From positions 1 through 33,310 of the forward strand of contig CACKZG010000010.1 of the NCBI GenBank assembly GCA_902604545.1: DNA of 33,310 nucleotides. Reading direction: 5' to 3'. A program made the translations under genes and the position numbers. The DNA is from an uncultured Pelagibacteraceae bacterium. GTDB taxonomy: Bacteria > Pseudomonadota > Alphaproteobacteria > Pelagibacterales > Pelagibacteraceae. Of this stretch, positions 1 to 7,621 are shown piece by piece; within the stretch, counting starts at the first letter, position 1; each line of letters opens with the position of its first letter. A model generated the notes under the pieces. It ran no database searches, was not told the origin of the DNA, and saw nothing but the letters and a program-made list of their open reading frames with translations.

Positions 1-80
1 TTAAAATACTCTTGAGCTCTAAAATAAGTTTCTGAAATATGGCCACAGCCAATAAGTCCGACTTTAAAAATTTTATTCAT
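1..80 (-). CDS. Gfo/Idh/MocA-family oxidoreductase, N-terminal fragment (cut by window edge)
   Basis: Reading leftward from an ATG at 78-80, the first 26 residues begin MNKIFKVGLIGCGHISETYF. GLIGCGHIS is the dinucleotide-binding glycine motif (GxGxxx) that starts the Rossmann fold of Gfo/Idh/MocA sugar and inositol dehydrogenases. The rest lies outside the window, so substrate and length cannot be judged. It starts six bases after the iolD stop on the same strand and is very probably co-transcribed with iolD. In that setting an inositol- or sugar-oxidising NAD(P)-dependent enzyme is the natural guess. The family call is fairly firm from this short stretch; any function beyond it is inference from context. 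Confidence 0.7.
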   Translation of the reverse strand, partial: MNKIFKVGLIGCGHISETYFRAQEYF

Positions 81-86
81 AAAGGT

Positions 87-1931
87 TTATACACCTTGTC
101 TTTGTTTGCCTTTACCTTCTTTATAAAGTTTTAAAGCTTCTTCATTTTCTTTGGTAGTTGGAATTTCGAGTGTTGGGCTATCCCAAAAAGCTGATCCTTC
201 AACCCATTTATAAGCATGAGTTTTTATTGAAATGACATAAGTTACATCAGAAGCTTTTGCTCTCTTAAATGCAGCTTCAAGATCTGAAATTGAATTAACG
301 TGTTCAGATTTAGCTCCCATACTTTCTGCATGTTTTGCAAAATCAACATCCACTAATCCAGGAGTATTAGAACTCTTTAATAAGTTATTATATTCTTTAC
401 CGCCTTTAAATAATTGAAGTCGATTGATAACTGCAAACCCACCATTATCACAAACTATAATTATTAATTTATTTTTTGTAATAACTGATGAATATATATC
501 TGTATTATTTAAAAGATAAGAACCATCTCCCACAAAAGAAATTACTTCTTTATCTGGGTTAGCCATTTTTATTCCAAGCGCTCCAGAAATTTCATAACTC
601 ATACAACTAAAGCCCCACTCTGTTTCATGAGTATTTAGTTCTCTGGGTCTCCATACTTGAACAACTTCACCAACCAAGCCTCCTGCTGCAGTAACAGCAA
701 TATCTGTTGGATCAGAGTTTCTGTAAATTGCACCAATTACCTGAACATAACTTGGAAGTTCTTGATTTGTAGGCGCACTCTCTTTATCTATATGTTCATT
801 CCATGATTTGAGTTCAGTTTGAGATTTTTTATTCCATTCTTCTCCAGCTTTCCAACTACCTAGTGCTTGCGAAAGTTCAGTTAATGAAACTTTAGCATCT
901 CCAATTACCGCTTGCGCTAAATGTTTGTTAGCATCAAATCTTGATACATTTATTGAAACTAGTTTAAAATTTTTGTTTTCAAAATTTGCCCATGATCCAG
1001 TTGTAAAATCTGCAAGTTTAGTTCCAACCGCAATTGCTAAATCTGTTTCTTTTGCTAATGTATTTGTATTTTTTCCACCTAAACCACCAATTTGGCCTGC
1101 AAAATGAGAATGGTCTCTTTTCATTGTAGAATATCCCATTACAGTTTGAGTGACTGGTATTTTGTGTTTAATTGCAAATTGACTTAACTCATCCATTGCA
1201 TCTGAGTAAAAAACTCCACCACCAGAAATTATAATTGGATTTTTAGATGACTTAATTTTTTCTGCTGCCTCTTTGATTTGAAATTCATCTGGTCTAGGTC
1301 TTCTAATTGCGTGTACTCTTTCCTTAAAAAATTCTTCAGGGTAATCAAAAGTTTGACCTTGTATATCTTGACTTAAAGCGATACACGCGGGACCGCAATC
1401 TGCAGGATCTAACATTGTTTGAACTGCTGCTGGGAATGATTGAATAATCTGTTCTGGTCTAGTTATTCGATCAAAATATCTTGTAACTGGTTTAAATGCA
1501 TCATTGGCTGTTATTCCTGGATTATTAAAATGCTCAACTTGTTGTAAAACTGGATCTGGCATTCTATTCGCATAGGTGTCTCCAGGTAAAAATAAAATTG
1601 GCAATCTGTTACTCATAGCAACTGCAGCAGCTGTAACCATGTTAGTTGCCCCAGGTCCAACAGAAGATGTTGCTATAAAAATTTGTTGTCTTCTTTTTGC
1701 TCTTGCATAACCAATTCCGGTAAGAGCCATATTTTGCTCATGATGTCCTCTGTAAGTTGGAAGCTCTTTTTGATTTTCTTCTAGAGCTTGACCTAAACAA
1801 GCTACATTTCCATGTCCAAAAATTCCAAAGACACCTGGAAATAATGGTTCTTTTTTACCATTAATTAATATTTTTTGAGCAATTAAATATTTTACAATTG
1901 CATGAGCACAAGTGAGGGTAATTTTCTTCAT
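87..1931 (-). CDS. iolD: 3D-(3,5/4)-trihydroxycyclohexane-1,2-dione acylhydrolase (ring-opening), IolD
   Basis: ThDP-dependent enzyme of myo-inositol catabolism that hydrolytically opens the cyclohexane-dione ring to 5-deoxyglucuronate in the cytoplasm. The 614-residue protein has the full three-domain ThDP architecture. The N-terminal pyrimidine-binding domain carries the catalytic glutamate in RGHHEQNMA (about E65). A central Rossmann-like domain spans roughly 215-350. The C-terminal ThDP/Mg domain has GDGSYLLNN (468-476). The N-terminal GIFGHGNVACLG and the EWGFSCMSYEISGALG segment are typical of IolD rather than acetolactate synthase. Length matches the family. The gene runs leftward, six bases before the Gfo/Idh fragment, and diverges from the aldehyde dehydrogenase. 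Its upstream region holds one copy of the shared 21-bp motif (1951-1971). iolB, iolC and iolJ are not in the window, so the downstream steps must be encoded elsewhere or differ. Identification is strong. Confidence 0.93.
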   Translation of the reverse strand: MKKITLTCAHAIVKYLIAQKILINGKKEPLFPGVFGIFGHGNVACLGQALEENQKELPTYRGHHEQNMALTGIGYARAKRRQQIFIATSSVGPGATNMVTAAAVAMSNRLPILFLPGDTYANRMPDPVLQQVEHFNNPGITANDAFKPVTRYFDRITRPEQIIQSFPAAVQTMLDPADCGPACIALSQDIQGQTFDYPEEFFKERVHAIRRPRPDEFQIKEAAEKIKSSKNPIIISGGGVFYSDAMDELSQFAIKHKIPVTQTVMGYSTMKRDHSHFAGQIGGLGGKNTNTLAKETDLAIAVGTKLADFTTGSWANFENKNFKLVSINVSRFDANKHLAQAVIGDAKVSLTELSQALGSWKAGEEWNKKSQTELKSWNEHIDKESAPTNQELPSYVQVIGAIYRNSDPTDIAVTAAGGLVGEVVQVWRPRELNTHETEWGFSCMSYEISGALGIKMANPDKEVISFVGDGSYLLNNTDIYSSVITKNKLIIIVCDNGGFAVINRLQLFKGGKEYNNLLKSSNTPGLVDVDFAKHAESMGAKSEHVNSISDLEAAFKRAKASDVTYVISIKTHAYKWVEGSAFWDSPTLEIPTTKENEEALKLYKEGKGKQRQGV

Positions 1932-1950
1932 AAATATGTTTATCTTTTAA

Positions 1951-1971
1951 TATGTATAGTGTTTATATATA
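1951..1971 (-). promoter_or_regulatory. Shared 21-bp AT-rich motif, copy 1 (iolD upstream)
   Basis: On the minus strand this reads TATATATA, four bases, then CTATACATA, ending 19 bases before the iolD start codon. The same arrangement with the same spacing occurs at 5734-5754 and 22678-22698. It lies in the 92-bp divergent region between iolD and the aldehyde dehydrogenase gene. It could be an operator, or an extended -10-type promoter element (TATACAT). The sequence match is directly visible; the function is inferred. Confidence 0.55.
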
Positions 1972-2023
1972 ATTCTATTTATAAATTAAAAAACCTAATT
2001 AAGTAAACTTAAAAATAAATTCT

Positions 2024-3466
2024 ATGTACGAAAAATTTGGACAATTCATTGATGGTAAATGGCAACAAGCTGAAAAAAAAGAAACTTATGATGTAATCAA
2101 CCCTGCAACTGAAGAGGTAATTGGAAAAGCATCGAAAGCTTCATCTATTGAAGTGCAAAAAGCATTAAAGTCGGCAGAAAAGGGATTGGAAATTTGGAAA
2201 AACACTGCACCATGGCAAAGAGCATATGTGCTTAGAAAAATTGCAGATATGATGAGAGAGAAAAAAGATGTTGTTGCAAAATGGTTAACTCTTGAAGTTG
2301 GAAAACCTCTTGCAGAAGCAGTTGGTGAAGTTGGCGGTGGAGCCGATATTTTTGAGTGGAATGCTGAAGAAACAAAAAGAATTTATGGTCAAACTCAACA
2401 AAGTAGATTTCCAGATACAAGGGTTCATGTATATTATCAGCCCGTTGGAGTTGTTGCAGCTTTAGTTCCTTGGAATTTCCCAATAGTTTTAGCATCTAGA
2501 AAAATTTCTACCGCTTTAGCAGCGGGGTGCTCAGTAATTTGTAAGCCAGACGTAATTACTCCTGGTGCTGTAATGGAATTAGTAAACATTTGTAAAGAAG
2601 CTGGAGTACCAGATGGAGTGGTTAGTCTTTTGTCAGGTGATCCAGCTGAAATATCAAATGAATTAATGGAGTCTGATATAATTAAAAAAGTCTCAGTTAC
2701 TGGATCTACTAGAGTAGGTAAAATTATTTTAAAGAAAGCAGCCGACAAAGTTCAAAGAGTTACAATGGAGTTAAGTGGACACTCTCCCTTTATTGTATGT
2801 GAAGATGTAGATATGAACAAAGTAGCTGATATAGCAATAACTGGTAAGTTCAGAAATAATGGACAAGTTTGTATTTCACCAAATAGATTTTATATACAAG
2901 AAAATAGAAAAGATGAATTCGTTAATGCTTTTATAGAACGAGCAAAAAAATTAAAAATTGGTAACGGTATGGATGAGGGTGTGGATCTTGGACCTTTAAC
3001 TACCGCTAAGAGATTAGAAGAAATTGAAAAGTTAGTTGAAACAACAAAAAAAGAAGGAGCTAAAGTATTAATGGGTGGACAAAGACCTTCTGGTTTTAAT
3101 AAAGGTTATTATTATGAGCCAACTGTATTTGATGATGTAAAAGATAATTTTACAATAATGAAAGAAGAACCTTTTGGTCCACTTGTTCCAATATTAACTT
3201 TTAAAACCTTTGATGAAGTAATTGAAAGAGCAAATGATAACGACTTAGGTCTATGTAGTTATCTTTACACAAATTCTATGGATAAAGCTCATATTGGATC
3301 TGAAAAATTAGAATCTGGATGTGTTGCAGTTAATACAGGTGTTGTTGCAATTGCTGAAGCGCCATTTGGAGGGATAAAACAAACTGGTTATGGTCGTGAA
3401 GGTGGATCAGGTGCAATCAAAGATTATCTAAATGTGAAATATACTCACATGGGCTTAAAAATCTAA
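2024..3466 (+). CDS. NAD(P)-dependent aldehyde dehydrogenase
   Basis: ALDH-superfamily enzyme that oxidises an aldehyde to the acid (or acyl-CoA) with NAD(P). The 480-residue length is standard for the non-acylating class. Visible catalytic features are PWNFP with the oxyanion-hole asparagine (N151), K174 in CKPDV, the general-base glutamate E249 in MELSGH, and the nucleophilic cysteine C283 in GQVCISPNRF. The usual ELGGK/KPSE signatures are slightly altered (ELSGH, KPDV). Two bases separate it from the HpcH/HpaI aldolase gene, so the two form an operon. This suggests it oxidises the aldehyde released by the aldolase, such as glycolaldehyde, lactaldehyde or a semialdehyde. It lacks the features needed to call methylmalonate-semialdehyde dehydrogenase (IolA). 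The family is certain; the substrate is not determined. Confidence 0.9.
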   Translation: MYEKFGQFIDGKWQQAEKKETYDVINPATEEVIGKASKASSIEVQKALKSAEKGLEIWKNTAPWQRAYVLRKIADMMREKKDVVAKWLTLEVGKPLAEAVGEVGGGADIFEWNAEETKRIYGQTQQSRFPDTRVHVYYQPVGVVAALVPWNFPIVLASRKISTALAAGCSVICKPDVITPGAVMELVNICKEAGVPDGVVSLLSGDPAEISNELMESDIIKKVSVTGSTRVGKIILKKAADKVQRVTMELSGHSPFIVCEDVDMNKVADIAITGKFRNNGQVCISPNRFYIQENRKDEFVNAFIERAKKLKIGNGMDEGVDLGPLTTAKRLEEIEKLVETTKKEGAKVLMGGQRPSGFNKGYYYEPTVFDDVKDNFTIMKEEPFGPLVPILTFKTFDEVIERANDNDLGLCSYLYTNSMDKAHIGSEKLESGCVAVNTGVVAIAEAPFGGIKQTGYGREGGSGAIKDYLNVKYTHMGLKI

Positions 3467-3468
3467 AA

Positions 3469-4260
3469 ATGAGAAAAAATAAAGTTAAAGAAATGATGAA
3501 AGCAGGGAAACCTGTTATCAATGGTTGGCTTCAAATACCTAGTACTGTTTCAGCTGAAGTAATGGCTCATCAAGGTTGGGATTCTCTAACAATAGATATG
3601 CAGCATGGTTTAGTTGATTATACTAATGCACTCCCAATGCTTCAAACAATTTCAACAACAGATGTAACTCCTTTGGCTAGAGTAAACTGGAATGAACCAG
3701 GTCAAATAATGAAAATTCTAGATGCGGGTTGTTATGGAATAATATGTCCAATGGTAAGTAATAAAGAAGAAGCAGAAAGATTTGTTCAAGCTTGCATGTA
3801 CCCTCCTCGTGGTTATAGAAGTTTTGGTCCCGTTAGAGGATTAATCTATGGAGGTTCAGATTATGCAAAACATGCAAATGATGAAATGCTCAAATTAGCT
3901 ATGATCGAAACAAAAGAGTCTTTAGAAAAATTAGATGAAATTATGTCAGCACCTGGTGTTGATGGAATTTATATTGGTCCAGCTGATTTAAGTTTAGCAA
4001 TAGGAGAAGAACCTGGCTTTGATAGAGCGGAAAGCACAAAAGCTTATTCGGAAATACTAAGAATATTAGAACACGCAAAAAAAAATAATATTTTTGCAGG
4101 AATTCATAATGGTACACCTGAGTATGCTCAAAAAATGATAGATAAAGGTTTTAACTTTGTAACTATTGGAGCTGATCAAAGAGCATTAAGTGCAGGCGCT
4201 AAAGCTGTTGTAGAAAAAATGAAAGGTTCTTCAAAAAAAGAAGAGTCTAAAGCTTACTAG
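3469..4260 (+). CDS. HpcH/HpaI-type class II (metal-dependent) aldolase
   Basis: Predicted pyruvate-forming aldolase of the 4-hydroxy-2-oxoheptanedioate / 2-dehydro-3-deoxyglucarate aldolase family, which splits 2-oxo-4-hydroxy acids into pyruvate and an aldehyde. The 263-residue protein has the family's (beta/alpha)8 landmarks: DMQHG with the catalytic histidine (H46), ARVNWN with the substrate-binding arginine (R71), the metal ligands E147 (MIETKE) and D173 (GPADLS), and the conserved YPPRGYRSFGP loop (111-121). It directly follows the aldehyde dehydrogenase with a two-base gap, implying sequential use in one pathway, probably sugar-acid degradation. The downstream gene (MarR-like) is convergent, with ends six bases apart. 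The family is clear; the natural 2-oxo acid is unknown. Confidence 0.88.
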   Translation: MRKNKVKEMMKAGKPVINGWLQIPSTVSAEVMAHQGWDSLTIDMQHGLVDYTNALPMLQTISTTDVTPLARVNWNEPGQIMKILDAGCYGIICPMVSNKEEAERFVQACMYPPRGYRSFGPVRGLIYGGSDYAKHANDEMLKLAMIETKESLEKLDEIMSAPGVDGIYIGPADLSLAIGEEPGFDRAESTKAYSEILRILEHAKKNNIFAGIHNGTPEYAQKMIDKGFNFVTIGADQRALSAGAKAVVEKMKGSSKKEESKAY

Positions 4261-4265
4261 GTTAA

Positions 4266-4682
4266 CTATTTAACTCCCTTGTAAAGAATATCTCTTCTGT
4301 CAATAAATTCCTCAAATGTTTTAATGGTGATTACTGAAGGTAATATAAATATAGATCTTTTGTCTCTCTCATTTCTTATAATTCTAAAATAACCTTTTTT
4401 AATTGCAGTATCGATATAAACATTTGAGGTTAAATATGATTTCTCTATCACTTTAAGTAATTGATTTTTAGTAATTGATTTATTTTTGTAATAAGCAAGC
4501 ATAACCATATGCAACATTATCCAATGTTGTGGGGTTAAAGAAAACCAATTCAACAATTCATTGGCTAACCTTCCTTCAAAATCGCCAAGTGATATTTCTG
4601 CTAATTGAATTCTTTTTTGAGTAAGTTTCGGTATTTTTTTTTGTTCTTCAAAGTGCTTAGGATACTTGAACTGTCTTTTCAT
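4266..4682 (-). CDS. MarR-like winged-helix transcriptional regulator
   Basis: Small 138-residue protein with the layout of a MarR-family regulator. An N-terminal helical dimerisation part is followed by a helix-turn-helix around residues 70-95 (ITKNQLLKVIEKSYLTSNVY). A wing with the charged turn RNERDKRS (about 103-110) is the usual MarR recognition-wing pattern (DxRxxR-like). The remaining C-terminal helix is short. It runs leftward behind the DUF1907 gene with a 28-base gap and is probably co-transcribed with it. It may control the local catabolic operons, possibly through the shared 21-bp motif, but nothing in the sequence proves that link. The N-terminus (MKRQFKYPKHFEEQKKIPK) is lysine-rich and not typical of MarR. 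The family call is moderate. Confidence 0.65.
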   Translation of the reverse strand: MKRQFKYPKHFEEQKKIPKLTQKRIQLAEISLGDFEGRLANELLNWFSLTPQHWIMLHMVMLAYYKNKSITKNQLLKVIEKSYLTSNVYIDTAIKKGYFRIIRNERDKRSIFILPSVITIKTFEEFIDRRDILYKGVK

Positions 4683-4710
4683 TTAAATAAATCTAAACTC
4701 ATTGAGTTTT

Positions 4711-5688
4711 CTATTCAATACTATTTTTGCTTAATAGTTCTTTGTAAATATTGTTTACTCTATGTACTTCTGTGGCATTATTAAAATAACCCTCATATTC
4801 TATTTCATCAGGTGTTACGTCAAAATGATAATGTCCTGCATCTCTTTCATGTTCATAAGAATGAAAATGAGTATGTTCACCAGACTCTCTTAGATTTAAT
4901 TCTCCTCCAGTTGGATCACCCGTCCAAAGAACAGTATAACATTGTAATTTTGGTCCAACGGGTTCATAAAATTGAAGAAAATCTTTTACGCACTTCATTT
5001 GTTTCGGGTCGTAATACTCGTGTTTAATATCTTTATAATCAGGTTGCACATGCGATCTTATTTTTCCATTTAATACTCTAAATACGCCAGCAAGAGATAA
5101 ATGTTCATTATCTTTAATTTTTAAATTTTTTGATAAAGAAGACCTCATTGCTTGGGGCAAAGAACCTTGTTCTCCATTTCTACCTTTGATTTTTATTTTA
5201 ATTACTTTTCCTTGTTTACCATCTGTGTAAAAAATATTTCCAAGTCCACCGTGTTTTTTTGCAGAATACTTTTCAACAATACATTTTTTGTCTGGGCTTA
5301 CTCTTGCTATTATTGATTTAGACTCATCAGTAATTAAATTTTCATTGATAACTAATTCTCCACAGTGACCATCTAAACATGACATTGCACCAGATCCAGC
5401 TCCTAAAGCATAAGATTTTTCAGAGTCGATCATTTTGGATATTTCTTGATAGTCAAACTCTGCACCAATAAATTTTGGATCATGCATATAAGGCTCTCCA
5501 CCAACGTCAATTATTTTTTGATTTCCACTTAATCCTTCTGATGGACAATCCCAATCTCTAAGATTGGGGCACTCTACTACTTCTACTTCAACATTTTTAA
5601 AATTTTCAGATAATCCTTTTCTTAATGCATCTGAAATATCTTCTAATGAGTAACCTTTAAAAGTTCCTTTTTCTATTTTTAATTGCAT
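4711..5688 (-). CDS. DUF1907 protein, bacterial homologue of human C11orf54/PTD012 (zinc-dependent ester hydrolase-like)
   Basis: The 325-residue protein resembles human C11orf54 along its whole length as I recall that sequence: an N-terminal VEVVECPNL region, ALGAGSG (95-101), QGKVIKIKIKGRNG (159-172), SHVQPD (212-217), and a C-terminal EHTHFHS...GHYHFDVTPDEIEYEGYF block. In the human structure three histidines in the pattern HxH...H bind zinc. The equivalents here are H272, H274 and H286, all present, with two extra residues between the second and third. The human protein hydrolyses a model ester in vitro; a physiological substrate for bacterial members is not established to my knowledge. 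The gene diverges from the PanE-like gene and sits beside aldolase, aldehyde dehydrogenase and iolD, so hydrolysis of a lactone or sugar-acid ester is a reasonable guess. The family call is strong; the function is inference. Confidence 0.85.
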   Translation of the reverse strand: MQLKIEKGTFKGYSLEDISDALRKGLSENFKNVEVEVVECPNLRDWDCPSEGLSGNQKIIDVGGEPYMHDPKFIGAEFDYQEISKMIDSEKSYALGAGSGAMSCLDGHCGELVINENLITDESKSIIARVSPDKKCIVEKYSAKKHGGLGNIFYTDGKQGKVIKIKIKGRNGEQGSLPQAMRSSLSKNLKIKDNEHLSLAGVFRVLNGKIRSHVQPDYKDIKHEYYDPKQMKCVKDFLQFYEPVGPKLQCYTVLWTGDPTGGELNLRESGEHTHFHSYEHERDAGHYHFDVTPDEIEYEGYFNNATEVHRVNNIYKELLSKNSIE

Positions 5689-5733
5689 GATGTTAATAAG
5701 CTATAATTTATTTTGTATAATGTCTATAGATAA

Positions 5734-5754
5734 TATATATAATTTCTATACATA
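5734..5754 (+). promoter_or_regulatory. Shared 21-bp AT-rich motif, copy 2 (divergent DUF1907 / PanE-like region)
   Basis: TATATATA, four bases, CTATACATA, ending 22 bases before the PanE-like start at 5777 and 45 bases from the divergent DUF1907 start at 5688. Just upstream, TGTATA (5714-5719) is the inverse of the TATACA in the motif (5747-5752), and TCTATAGA (5723-5730) is itself palindromic, so this copy looks most like a multi-half-site operator. The match to copies at 1951-1971 and 22678-22698 is seen directly; the regulatory role is inferred. Confidence 0.55.
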
Positions 5755-5776
5755 AATAATTTTAAATAAGATAACG

Positions 5777-6721
5777 ATGATTAATAAAGATTTAAAAGTA
5801 GCTGTTCTTGGTGCAGGAGCAATGGGTTGCTTGTTCGGTGGTTTGCTTGCTGAAAAAGGTTTGAATGTAATTTTAATTGATGTTTGGAAAGAGCATGTAG
5901 ATGCAATTAATAAAGATGGTTTAAAAATGGATGGACATGGTGGTGATCGAGTAATCAAAGTTAAAGCTACTTCAAATCCATCTTCTTTAAATAAAGTAGA
6001 TGCTGTAATAGTTATGTGTAAAGCTACAGCTTTAGAACCAGCATTAAACAGTACTAAAAATATCATAGGAGATAAAACAGTATTCATGTCTTTTCAAAAT
6101 GGTATTGGTCATGAAGAAATTATTCAAAGTATTGTGGGTAATGAAAAAGTAATTGGTGGGACAACTACTCAAGCTTCAAATATTTTAGGACCGGGTCATA
6201 TAATGAATCATGGTTCGTTACCATCTTGGATTGGTGAGTACGAAGGAGGAATTACTGATCGAATTAAAGAAATAGCAGATACTTTTACAGCACATAATCT
6301 TGAAATGATTGCTGCAGAAGATGTAAAAAAAAGAAAATGGATGAAGCTTTTTGCTTTAACAGCAATTGGTCCATTATCTGCAATTTTTGATCTTCATCAT
6401 ACCGATTTATATATAAACAACAAAGCAAACGAAGTATCTCGAGGTTTAGGTAAAGAAATAATTTTAGAGACGAGAGAAGTTGCACTTGCAGATGGTGTAA
6501 ATGTGTCAGAAGACGAATGCTTATTTATGTTTAATAAAATTGTAGATTCAATGCAAACTAACAAATCATCAATGGCTTTTGACGTTCAATACAAAAGAAA
6601 AACTGAAATAGACTTTATTAGTGGTGCAGTTTCAAAAATAGGTAAAAAACATGGGGTTAAAACACCTTTAAATGATCTTATGTATAAAATGATTAAAGTG
6701 AAAGAAGGTATGTACAGCTAA
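5777..6721 (+). CDS. Ketopantoate reductase (PanE/ApbA)-family dehydrogenase, atypical active site
   Basis: The 314-residue protein has the PanE fold: an N-terminal NAD(P)-binding GAGAMG (12-17), the FQNGI loop with N108, the general-acid lysine in KWMKLF (K190), and a C-terminal helical block SSMAFDV...KRKTEID that lines up with the E. coli PanE serine and glutamate positions. Two substrate asparagines expected four and eight residues after the lysine (N180 and N184 in E. coli) appear as leucine (L194) and glycine (G198). It is therefore likely a PanE-family 2-oxo-acid reductase or 2-hydroxy-acid dehydrogenase for another substrate rather than a pantothenate enzyme. It begins a rightward operon with two oxygenase genes, with the next ATG directly after its stop, and its promoter region has motif copy 2. 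Confidence 0.82.
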   Translation: MINKDLKVAVLGAGAMGCLFGGLLAEKGLNVILIDVWKEHVDAINKDGLKMDGHGGDRVIKVKATSNPSSLNKVDAVIVMCKATALEPALNSTKNIIGDKTVFMSFQNGIGHEEIIQSIVGNEKVIGGTTTQASNILGPGHIMNHGSLPSWIGEYEGGITDRIKEIADTFTAHNLEMIAAEDVKKRKWMKLFALTAIGPLSAIFDLHHTDLYINNKANEVSRGLGKEIILETREVALADGVNVSEDECLFMFNKIVDSMQTNKSSMAFDVQYKRKTEIDFISGAVSKIGKKHGVKTPLNDLMYKMIKVKEGMYS

Positions 6722-7591
6722 ATGCTTGGTACAAATAAATTAAAAAAAATCAAAAGTAACTTTCCTGTTTTAGTTGGAGACAATGTTGTTTCAAAAAATA
6801 TCTGTAATTTATTAATTAAAGAAATAAGTAACTCAAAATCATTTGATGATATGATTATGGGAGGTAGAAGCAGGATTAATAAAGGCTCAAAAAATTTTAA
6901 TTTATATGTAAAAAATTCAATAAACTCTGCAAAGCTTTTTAAACTATTTAATAGTAAGTCTTTTTACAAAAAAATTGAAAATCTTTTTATAAAAAATTTT
7001 AAAGATGGATCATGGACTAGTTTGTATCAAGCAAAATCTTTTAATCCAAAAAAATTTACAATTAAAAAAAAATTAAACTCTACTGAATTAAAAAAAATAC
7101 TGGGCAACAATTACACTAATCCTAAAGTAAATTTAGATATAGACTTTTCTGTATCAAAAGGAGGATATAGATTAAGACCTCATAGGGATGATATAACTAG
7201 ATTATATAATTTCTTAATTTATTTAACAGACATACCAAAAAAAAATGGTGGCTCTCTTACTATCTATAGAAAAAAAGCAAAAAAAAATTTAAGAAAAAGC
7301 TTTAGAAGATTTCCTAAAATAAGTGAGCTTGAAATAGTCAAATCTTTTACTCCCAAAAAAGGAACAGTTGTTTTTTTTCAATCTACTCCAAATTCCTATC
7401 ATGGAGTTAAGCGGTTTATTGAGAAAAATTGCCCAAAACGCTTTTTCATTTATGGTAGTTACGCTTTAAATAAACCTGTTATATGGAATTACAAAGGTGT
7501 CTCATATTATCCACATATAATTAGTACAAAAAAAAGAATGCTAACTTCTTTCCATGATGCAAACTATTTAACCACAGCACCAAAATATTGA
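6722..7591 (+). CDS. Fe(II)/2-oxoglutarate-dependent oxygenase-like protein
   Basis: A 289-residue protein with a recognisable 2OG-Fe(II) oxygenase core: the metal-binding HxD in LRPHRDD (H154, D156), the distal histidine in NSYHGVKRF (H227), and an arginine about 13 residues later (R240) positioned to hold 2-oxoglutarate. The strand pattern YNFLIYLTD...GGSLTIY...GTVVFFQS between them is typical of the prolyl-hydroxylase-like double-stranded beta-helix. The N-terminal 140 residues are lysine-rich and not recognised. Its ATG immediately follows the stop of the PanE-like gene, so translation is probably coupled. The nucleotide sequence is notably A-rich with AAA runs, more so than neighbouring housekeeping-type genes. 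The substrate cannot be read from the sequence; small-molecule hydroxylation is a guess from context. Confidence 0.75.
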   Translation: MLGTNKLKKIKSNFPVLVGDNVVSKNICNLLIKEISNSKSFDDMIMGGRSRINKGSKNFNLYVKNSINSAKLFKLFNSKSFYKKIENLFIKNFKDGSWTSLYQAKSFNPKKFTIKKKLNSTELKKILGNNYTNPKVNLDIDFSVSKGGYRLRPHRDDITRLYNFLIYLTDIPKKNGGSLTIYRKKAKKNLRKSFRRFPKISELEIVKSFTPKKGTVVFFQSTPNSYHGVKRFIEKNCPKRFFIYGSYALNKPVIWNYKGVSYYPHIISTKKRMLTSFHDANYLTTAPKY

Positions 7592-7621
7592 AATTATCTA
7601 AATGATAAAATAAAATTTGTT

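Noticed and set aside
2437..2748. Minus-strand open frame inside the aldehyde dehydrogenase gene
   Set aside because: Antisense to a strongly conserved enzyme, with no ribosome binding site and no recognisable protein features.
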